Below are positions 1 to 5,415 of a stretch of 10,104 bases of DNA, in pieces; the stretch's first letter is position 1; each line of letters opens with the position of its first letter. This stretch comes from Akkermansiaceae bacterium (GTDB lineage: Bacteria; Verrucomicrobiota; Verrucomicrobiia; Verrucomicrobiales; Akkermansiaceae). The translations under genes were made by a program, and so were the position numbers. The stretch covers positions 1 through 10,104 of the forward strand of contig JAQGPE010000253.1 of assembly GCA_028293225.1 (NCBI GenBank). The letters run 5' to 3'. Below the pieces are notes generated by a model. The model made no database searches and was not told the DNA's origin. It saw only the letters and a program-made list of their open reading frames with translations.

Positions 1-1
1 A

Positions 2-106
2 GAAATAGCCACGGCCTTTTTCGCTGTTGCTCCTCTCCTAAGCTGCTTTGCGGGGCCCAAGCTCCCGCAAAGCAGCTACGAAGAGAATCATCATCCCGAC
101 CTCTGA
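2..106 (+). CDS. Possible C-terminal part of a very small lipoprotein (5' end outside window)
   Basis: This reading frame is open from the left edge to a TGA at 104-106. It gives 34 residues: a hydrophobic stretch (IATAFFAVAPLLSC), then a short polar tail ending in YEENHHPDL. The LLSC segment fits a lipobox (Leu-x-Ser-Cys) with the Cys codon at 44-46, so this could be a tiny secreted lipoprotein whose start lies just left of the window. It would be convergent with the minus-strand gene that stops at 130. Against it, a perfect 14-bp inverted repeat (41-54 with 64-77) lies inside the frame, which is unusual for coding DNA, and no start codon is visible. I do not recognise a family. Treat it as a low-confidence call. 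Confidence 0.22.
   Translation, partial: EIATAFFAVAPLLSCFAGPKLPQSSYEENHHPDL
41..77. terminator. Perfect 14-bp inverted repeat, possible terminator or RNA hairpin
   Basis: AGCTGCTTTGCGGG at 41-54 pairs exactly with CCCGCAAAGCAGCT at 64-77, leaving a 9-base loop. It lies 53 bases beyond the stop codon of the minus-strand repeat-protein gene, so a 3'-end role is plausible. Neither strand has a T-tract after the stem, so it is not a textbook intrinsic terminator. It could instead be a Rho-associated or RNA-stabilising 3' hairpin, or a repeated extragenic palindrome. Confidence 0.4.
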
Positions 107-119
107 ACCCGTGAGGTCG
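97..119. terminator. 7-bp hairpin between convergent stops
   Basis: CGACCTC at 97-103 pairs with GAGGTCG at 113-119 around a 9-base loop. It starts 10 bases past the TGA (130-132) of the minus-strand gene. The stop of the putative plus-strand lipoprotein frame (104-106) falls in its loop. No T-run follows on either strand, so termination is only suggested by position. Confidence 0.3.
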
Positions 120-129
120 AGGGACTATC

Positions 130-3096
130 TCAAGGCGTTGTCACACTGAGGCGGCCGAAGAGGCGGCCGTTCACTGCCGAAGTGACAGGAACGCTCACGA
201 CGACGGTCTCCAGTCCCGATGAAGGCTGGTTCGGTGTGATGGTAACGTTGGCGCTGGTGGCCGACGGAATCGGGATCGCGGTCCAGGCGCTGAGCGTGGA
301 GCCGTATTCGAAGGCTTGCGTGGTGTCGGTTTTCGACTCGGCGCGGCGCACGAAGGTGAAGACGTAGTTGCTGCCGGAGATGGCGCCCGTTGGCAGGATC
401 GCGCGGGAGGCGGCGCCGGGGTTTCCGTTCAACACGTATTCCATCACGTTCTGGATGCCGTCACCGTCGGGATCGCCCGTCTTGCTCTTGTCGGTGAGCG
501 CGGGGAAACCGGAGACCCAGGTGGTGTAGCCGGTGGCGGCAGCCGGGGTGTAGGCAAGGACCAGGTCCTTGCCGCTCGCCGCCAGCGACCAGGTGCCGAG
601 GCCGGGGAAATTCGAGGTGGCCACCTGCCAGTTGGTCGTCGTCAGACCGCCCAGGGAGTTGCTAGCAGAAGCGATCGTGAACGTCTTCGCCGCTTCCGTG
701 AAATTGACGAGGCCCGTGCCGTCGACGCTGATCGTCAGCTTGGAGCCGGTGGTCGCGTTGATGACCACCGAGCCGAAGCTCGTGCTGTCATAGCCGACGC
801 CCGAGTCTCCCGTCCAATCCCCGATCTGGACCGCGTAGGTGGAGCCTGCCGAGAAGCGCAGGGTGTCGGAGCCGGTGATCAGACCGATCTGGCCGAGGTC
901 CGCCCCGGGAGAAAGGGTGCCGCTCACGATCAGCGGAGAACTGACCGTCAGATTCCCCGCCAGCGTGGCTCCCGCCGCCACGGTGACGGTGGTCATGTCC
1001 ATGAAGGCATTTGCCACCAGAGTTCCGGCAGCCACCGTCGTCGGACCAGGATAGCTGGTGCCGGTGGTGGAAATCAATTTACCCGCGCCGGCCTTCGTGA
1101 AGCCGCCGGTGCCGTTCGATGCCACTTCCGCCGCGGTCAATTTGTGCGAAAACGGAACCGCCGGGGTGTCCGCACCGCCGCCCGTGAAGGTAAAGGTCAG
1201 CGTATCGCCCGCCGCGTAGCTTTCGCCCGGTGAGGTCATGGTAACGCCGCTGACGGCGCCGCCCGCAATCGTGGCGATCGCGCCGGCGCCGGTGCCGCTG
1301 CCGGAGGAGGTCACCGTCACATAGGGAGCGCCGATGTAGCCGCTGCTACCTGCCGTGACCGGGATGCTGCCGCCTGTGATGTAGACGCCGCTGTCCGCAG
1401 CCCCGGCGATGAAGGTGTTGAGGGTCGCGTCCTTGCCATCGGTATCGATGGTCAGGCCGCCCCGGAACATCTTCACATTGGAGATCGAGCTGTTCATCAG
1501 CTCCACACCGGTCGCCGCCGCACGCACGGTGCCGCCGTTCAGATTGACCTGCCCGGCGCCGCCCGCCTGGTAGAGACGGCCGCTGAGGCTCAGGATGCCG
1601 CTGTTCAGGTTCAGCGTGCCGGTCGAAGTGGGATTGCCGGAAACCACGATGCTGCCATCATTTCCGCCATTCGCCGTGCGCAAGGCGGAGAACACGGCAT
1701 CTCCTCCGGCCTCGGTGCCGATATTGAGCACGCCATCGCCAGCCGCCTGGTCGCCCAGGATCGTGCGGTAGGCGGCGGAGACACTGGCCGTGCCGCTGGA
1801 GAAAGTGGCAACGCCGTGACCACCCGCACCGCCCAGCGCGAACCAGCGGCCGGAGCTCAGCGCGCCGCCCGTCTGAGTGAGGACACCGTAGCCGGACTGT
1901 CCCACGCGCACACCCGAGTTGGCGATCGTGGTCAGCGAACCGCCCGCCAGCTCATAGGAGCCATAGGAGTTCGCCACAGTGCCCAGAGTCAGGTAAGTCG
2001 AATCCGCGCCGTAAGTGGCGGTGCCGCCGGTCTGGCGGATCACGCCCGGGCCAGCCGCGTTGTTACCCGCGATCGCCGTGCCATTGAAAACCACGGTGCT
2101 GGTATCGGCGATGAGCAAGGCGCCCTTGCTCGGCTTATCCCCCACGGTCAAGGCGCCCGCGCCTGATTTCGTGCCGGTCCCCGTGAAAGCAAGCACACCG
2201 CCGCGGACCAGTGTCGGACCCGCGTAGGGGTTCGTTCCGGAAAGCGTGAGGGTGGAAGCTCCGTTCTTCGTCAGGCCCGAGGTTCCGGCGATGGAAGAGG
2301 AGATTTCCGCGGAGCCCGCACCCGTGATGCGGGTGATGCCCGTGAGGGTCAGAGTGCCTCCTTTGACAAGGTAGCCGCTGCCGGTGAAGTCCAGCGTGCG
2401 CGCGGTCACCGGTTCGGCCACGGTGATCGTCGTAGGCGCGCCTGCGGAGAAGCGGGCCGTGTCATAGCGGCTGTTATCCCACAGCGAAGCGCTGCCTGTT
2501 GTCCAGTTGGCGGAGGTCGTGTCCCAGGAGGCGGATTGCGACCCCGTCCAATCCTTCAGGATCGGCTCAACCGTGGCAGGCAGCAGGATGTTGGGAGTGG
2601 AAGTCGTGCGAGCGGTCGGCGTGGCAAAGTCAGCGATCTGGTGGTCGATCAGCATCCACGTCGTCCCATCGGCGCTGCCTTCCAACGTCCAGCGCAGCGG
2701 ATCGCGCTCGGCTCCGTCGTTGCCGGTGGTGAAGCGGTAGCCGTCGATCGGGGTGGCGGCGGTGAAGGCGACCACGAACGAGCTCTTGTTGAAATCGAGC
2801 CATTTGTTCGCGGTGCTGCCATCGATGAGATTGACCGCAGTCTCCGTGGCCTGCGTGGTGCCATTCACATTCGTCGCCGTGGCGCCCGTCGTGGAAACGA
2901 CGGAACCGGAAAGCAGGAACTGGAACTCGGCGAGAGCGACGCTGTTCGCGGTCGCATCATTGCGGAGCTTGATCGGCGTGACCCGGTAATACTGGTAGCT
3001 GACCTGGACGCCCGAGGCAGTCACACCGCAGGTGAGGGCGGCGAGCAGCAGGGAGGCCCGGATCGATCCGGCGATTCTTGGGGATCGTGAAATCAT
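130..3096 (-). CDS. Secreted autotransporter-associated beta-strand repeat protein, 988 aa
   Basis: A predicted exported surface or extracellular protein; no enzyme function is visible. Residues 1-27 form a Sec signal peptide (basic start, hydrophobic core LLLAAL, likely cut after VTA). Residues about 34-175 resemble a discoidin-like (F5/8 type C) domain: EFQF near 57, LIDGSTANKW near 90, SADGTTW near 141. Two copies of the beta-strand repeat (TIGR02601 type) follow: residues 273-303 (LTKNGASTLTLSG) and 664-698 (FTKAGAGKL). Between them lie rungs of about 25 residues with GG turns (351-480) and a Gly/Ser/Thr-rich module (575-648). A DPDGDG calcium-type loop at 875-880 precedes the last ~100 residues, which end in GRLFGRLSVTTP, coded by an imperfect 12-base tandem repeat at 148-171. 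No autotransporter barrel or PEP-CTERM tail is present. ATG at 3094-3096 directly precedes the signal peptide. It lies downstream of the sigma/FecR pair and is a candidate target of that sigma factor (inference). Confidence 0.9.
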   Translation of the reverse strand: MISRSPRIAGSIRASLLLAALTCGVTASGVQVSYQYYRVTPIKLRNDATANSVALAEFQFLLSGSVVSTTGATATNVNGTTQATETAVNLIDGSTANKWLDFNKSSFVVAFTAATPIDGYRFTTGNDGAERDPLRWTLEGSADGTTWMLIDHQIADFATPTARTTSTPNILLPATVEPILKDWTGSQSASWDTTSANWTTGSASLWDNSRYDTARFSAGAPTTITVAEPVTARTLDFTGSGYLVKGGTLTLTGITRITGAGSAEISSSIAGTSGLTKNGASTLTLSGTNPYAGPTLVRGGVLAFTGTGTKSGAGALTVGDKPSKGALLIADTSTVVFNGTAIAGNNAAGPGVIRQTGGTATYGADSTYLTLGTVANSYGSYELAGGSLTTIANSGVRVGQSGYGVLTQTGGALSSGRWFALGGAGGHGVATFSSGTASVSAAYRTILGDQAAGDGVLNIGTEAGGDAVFSALRTANGGNDGSIVVSGNPTSTGTLNLNSGILSLSGRLYQAGGAGQVNLNGGTVRAAATGVELMNSSISNVKMFRGGLTIDTDGKDATLNTFIAGAADSGVYITGGSIPVTAGSSGYIGAPYVTVTSSGSGTGAGAIATIAGGAVSGVTMTSPGESYAAGDTLTFTFTGGGADTPAVPFSHKLTAAEVASNGTGGFTKAGAGKLISTTGTSYPGPTTVAAGTLVANAFMDMTTVTVAAGATLAGNLTVSSPLIVSGTLSPGADLGQIGLITGSDTLRFSAGSTYAVQIGDWTGDSGVGYDSTSFGSVVINATTGSKLTISVDGTGLVNFTEAAKTFTIASASNSLGGLTTTNWQVATSNFPGLGTWSLAASGKDLVLAYTPAAATGYTTWVSGFPALTDKSKTGDPDGDGIQNVMEYVLNGNPGAASRAILPTGAISGSNYVFTFVRRAESKTDTTQAFEYGSTLSAWTAIPIPSATSANVTITPNQPSSGLETVVVSVPVTSAVNGRLFGRLSVTTP
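1657..2046 (-). repeat. Tandem ~25-residue beta-helix rungs within the repeat protein
   Basis: Residues 351-480 of the 988-aa protein divide into successive units of 24 to 27 residues. They start near GVIRQTGG (351), YGSYELAGG (378), YGVLTQTGG (403), HGVATFSSG (427) and DGVLNIG (454). Each has a G-x-aromatic/hydrophobic start, a GG or SG turn, then a short strand ending in LG, VG or a similar pair. This pattern is what a right-handed parallel beta-helix (one turn per unit) would give. The DNA copies have diverged, so this is a protein-level repeat and not a DNA satellite. Confidence 0.6.
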
Positions 3097-3101
3097 ATAA
3101 G

Positions 3102-3113
3102 TCTAGTACTAGA
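3102..3113. promoter_or_regulatory. 12-bp perfect palindrome upstream of the repeat-protein start
   Basis: TCTAGTACTAGA is self-complementary over all 12 bases. It ends only five bases before the ATG of the 988-aa protein gene, in the space where a ribosome binding site would normally sit. It could be an operator for a dimeric repressor, or fold as a small RNA hairpin that hides the start. No regulator can be assigned. The rest of the 129-bp gap (3097-3225) holds only weak inverted repeats, such as CCCGG (3197-3201) with CCGGG (3210-3214), and no clear promoter boxes. Confidence 0.35.
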
Positions 3114-3225
3114 TTCGACGTGCATAAAGGTGCGCGCCGCTGGGTTTCTCGGGGGAACGCCGTACTTCCGAGCAGGGAAGCGAGACGTTTTCGTAACCCG
3201 GATGGGAGGCCGGGGTGTCGCAAAC

Positions 3226-4662
3226 CTACAATCCGCCAGTGCCCGGATAATTCACCGTGCGTACTGACAATCTGTTGATAGCCAAGTCTCCACCATCATC
3301 ATTCCAGATGACGAGAGAGGTTGGCACCGCCCGGATGCTGGCGGGAACTTCTGCAATAATCTCCGCTTGGGTGGAGGTGCCTGCGTGAAGAGTGATCTTT
3401 CCGCCGAGAGCGTCATAGCGCAGCGTGAGCTCGCTCTCCTGGAAGGCGGATATACCGGTAAGATCGGATTCGATGCCGGTCGCCTCATCCCTGAGACGCC
3501 AGCGGTGGCCTTCTGAAGCCCGCGCCTGGACCGAGCAGATCACCCGTCCGTCGCTGGTCTGCAGGGCGATCTTTTCGATACCGCCGAGACGCGTTTGCTT
3601 GTCCCAGATCCACGACGGTTGCCGGGTGCTGAAGGACATCAGCACGACCTGACGATTGTCAGGAAAAGGTTCCTTGAGGAAGGGGCCGAGCAGATTCCTG
3701 CTGCCGCCCGAGGTGTCGAGGCGGCCGCCGCCGGCGGTGGAGGGAGCGCGCTCCTTCTGCACCTGCCAGGCCATCCCGATATCGGGCTTTTTCCCGGCTA
3801 GCGGAGTGCCCTTCGGCTCGCTGAAATCATCTTCGAAAACCGTCGTCTCGTCAGGCAGGGCCTTGCGGAACTCCGCCACGTCCAGAGCAGCGACGCGGGT
3901 GTTGCCGCGGTTGAGCCAGGAGACCGCCTCACCGGATTTGAGATTCCATTTTCCCTGTGAGTTGCCGCGATCGATGTCGACGCTGCCGGCCACGACGTGA
4001 ACTTCGCAGGAGCCGCCCTCCGAGGCGCGGATGCCGAACTCGGTGCCGGAGTGACCGACCGTGGCCCCTGCGACCCGCACCTGGAAGGAGCGGGCGTGGT
4101 CGCCGACGCTGAAGAAAACCTTGCCGCGGCGGAGATCGAGGTCCTGACCGTTGTCCGCCAGCGTCACCTGCGCCGGACCATCGATGCAGGCCTGGGTGGC
4201 ATCGTTGATGCGGACCTCCACGACGCCGTCCAGCACGTCGAGACGCTGGCCTTTTTCAAGCACGGCCTCATTGACCGTCACGCCGTTGATCAGGAAATAG
4301 CTGTCGGCGGAGCCCACCACGGTGACGCGCGGCACGGGGCGCGGGTAGAGCATGAAGACGCTGGTGGCGGAGAGCAGCAGCACCGCGGCGGCGCTGGTGA
4401 TCCAGGCCCACTTGTGCGACTTCTTCTTCACTGGAAAGAGTGACACGCCCGCAGCCTCCGGTGGGTGGTCCTTTACCGCCATCGGTGCGGGCATGTCAAA
4501 AGTGTCGACGAGCATCTGGTCGGTGCACATCAGCGCGAAGTAGTCGCGCCGCAGCTCACGATCGCTCAGCAGCAATTGCTCGATGCGTTCGAAGTTCTCC
4601 TTCGAGATCGAGCCTTCCAAGAGTTCCTGGATCAGCAGTTCAGCTTCCTCGCGCGTGCTCAT
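3226..4662 (-). CDS. FecR-domain transmembrane anti-sigma/sensor protein with extra C-terminal beta domain
   Basis: A 478-residue predicted inner-membrane regulator, likely the partner of the sigma factor whose gene overlaps it. Residues 1-60 are helical and charged (EEAELLIQELLEG, ERIEQLL, RELRRDYFALM), as in the cytoplasmic part of FecR-like anti-sigma proteins, and lack the HxxxCxxC zinc motif of ZAS anti-sigmas. After basic residues (KKKSHK) one membrane span runs from about 85 to 106 (WAWITSAAAVLLLSATSVFML). Residues about 112-250 form the periplasmic FecR domain: GKVFFSV at 180, VRVAGATVGHSGTEFGI at 195-211, VHVVAGSVDI at 221. Residues about 276-478 form a further beta-rich domain beginning FEDDFSEPKGTPLAG, resembling the concanavalin/LamG-like domains attached to FecR proteins in Planctomycetes and Verrucomicrobia. 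ATG at 4660-4662 overlaps the sigma stop as ATGA, so translation is probably coupled. Whether it inhibits or activates the sigma factor cannot be read from sequence. Confidence 0.85.
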   Translation of the reverse strand: MSTREEAELLIQELLEGSISKENFERIEQLLLSDRELRRDYFALMCTDQMLVDTFDMPAPMAVKDHPPEAAGVSLFPVKKKSHKWAWITSAAAVLLLSATSVFMLYPRPVPRVTVVGSADSYFLINGVTVNEAVLEKGQRLDVLDGVVEVRINDATQACIDGPAQVTLADNGQDLDLRRGKVFFSVGDHARSFQVRVAGATVGHSGTEFGIRASEGGSCEVHVVAGSVDIDRGNSQGKWNLKSGEAVSWLNRGNTRVAALDVAEFRKALPDETTVFEDDFSEPKGTPLAGKKPDIGMAWQVQKERAPSTAGGGRLDTSGGSRNLLGPFLKEPFPDNRQVVLMSFSTRQPSWIWDKQTRLGGIEKIALQTSDGRVICSVQARASEGHRWRLRDEATGIESDLTGISAFQESELTLRYDALGGKITLHAGTSTQAEIIAEVPASIRAVPTSLVIWNDDGGDLAINRLSVRTVNYPGTGGL

Positions 4663-5189
4663 GATGCGTCGAGTTGGAGTTGATCCTCGATGCAGCGCCG
4701 CAGCGCCGCACGAAGCTGGAACAGACGGGCCTTGAGAGTACCCACGCTGCGCTGGGTATTGTGGGCCAGGGCCTCGAGCGAAGCACCGGACCAGTAGCGA
4801 TGGCGGAGCAGCTCCTCGTCCTTGGCGGTCACCTTTCTCAGGCAGACCGACAGGGCCTGGCGGCGCTCCAGCAACTCGTCGGTCGCTTCCACGAACTCGT
4901 CTGCAAAAAGCTCCAGCAGCTTCTGGTCAAAAGAAACGATCCGGGAGGCCTTCTTCTGGCGCAGGTACTCCTTCACCTCATACTGGGCGATCTTGAAGGA
5001 CCATGCCTTGAAGCTGGAGCCGGAGATGAAGTTCTCCCGCTTGTTCCAGAGCACCATGTTGACCGACTGGCGGATGTCGTAGGCGGCGTGCATGTCACCG
5101 GTGAGGGCACGAATGAAATAGAACAGGTCGACCTGATACTTGGTCAGCTCCTGCACGAATTCATCAATGTTCTCGTCGCCTTGGGTCAT
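4659..5189 (-). CDS. Sigma-70 family (ECF-like) RNA polymerase sigma factor, Rhodopirellula/Verrucomicrobium type
   Basis: A 176-residue sigma factor with only regions 2 and 4, the layout of ECF-type factors. Region 2 spans residues about 12-80 and shows the DIRQSVNMVLWNKRENF stretch (38-54) and FKAWSFKIAQYEVKEYLRQKK (60-80), which correspond to the core-binding and -10-reading helices. Region 4 spans about 108-168, with a helix-turn-helix at roughly 134-160 (SGASLEALAHNTQRSVGTL), expected to read the -35 box. The frame is open upstream to 5474, but that extension is basic, low-quality sequence that runs into the preceding gene. The ATG at 5187-5189, giving MTQGDENIDEF, starts the conserved part and is chosen. 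The stop overlaps the FecR-like gene's start by four bases. It should direct polymerase to a small regulon, probably including its own operon and the downstream surface protein (inference). Confidence 0.88.
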   Translation of the reverse strand: MTQGDENIDEFVQELTKYQVDLFYFIRALTGDMHAAYDIRQSVNMVLWNKRENFISGSSFKAWSFKIAQYEVKEYLRQKKASRIVSFDQKLLELFADEFVEATDELLERRQALSVCLRKVTAKDEELLRHRYWSGASLEALAHNTQRSVGTLKARLFQLRAALRRCIEDQLQLDAS

Positions 5190-5415
5190 CGGACCGACCA
5201 ATACGTAAAAACGGGACTTTAGGTTTAGTCTGTGGGTGAAGTTTTCGGCCGGACCCTTGCAATTGCGTTGTTTTTCTTTTCGACCGCCGGAAATCCCAGA
5301 CTCCACTCCGGGGTTTGCCCGCTGCAGAGCGCGCCTCTCCCACCTGCAGCGGAATGCGGCTGCAAGCCTTCGGCGCTGAGCGGCATCGGCCATTGCCGGG
5401 ACGTCATGGTTTGCC
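5190..5415 (-). promoter_or_regulatory. Leader and probable promoter region of the sigma/FecR operon
   Basis: This 226-bp gap separates the NHL-protein stop from the sigma start. It is long enough to hold a promoter of its own, so the sigma pair is probably not simply cotranscribed with the NHL gene. On the minus strand it contains an A-rich run (complement of 5268-5280) and the ten-base word CGAAAACTTC (complement of 5238-5247). That word recurs with one change upstream of the repeat-protein gene. CTGCAG-type sequences at 5321-5327, 5344-5350 and 5359-5364 can pair with each other. No convincing -35/-10 pair or U-tract terminator is visible. Confidence 0.35.

Noticed and set aside
316..1233. 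Plus-strand open frame (305 codons) opposite the repeat-protein gene
   Set aside because: Its composition is Arg/Gly/Ala-rich and domain-free, and the opposite strand encodes clear beta-strand repeats and the calcium-loop tail.
3028..3030. Cys23 in the repeat-protein signal peptide as a lipoprotein attachment site
   Set aside because: The preceding residues are A-L-T; a lipobox needs Gly, Ala or Ser before Cys, and a good signal peptidase I site (VTA) follows.
3117..3148. GAAACC ... CGTC pair resembling an ECF promoter upstream of the repeat-protein gene (minus strand)
   Set aside because: The spacer is 22 bases, well outside the 16-17 typical of this promoter type.
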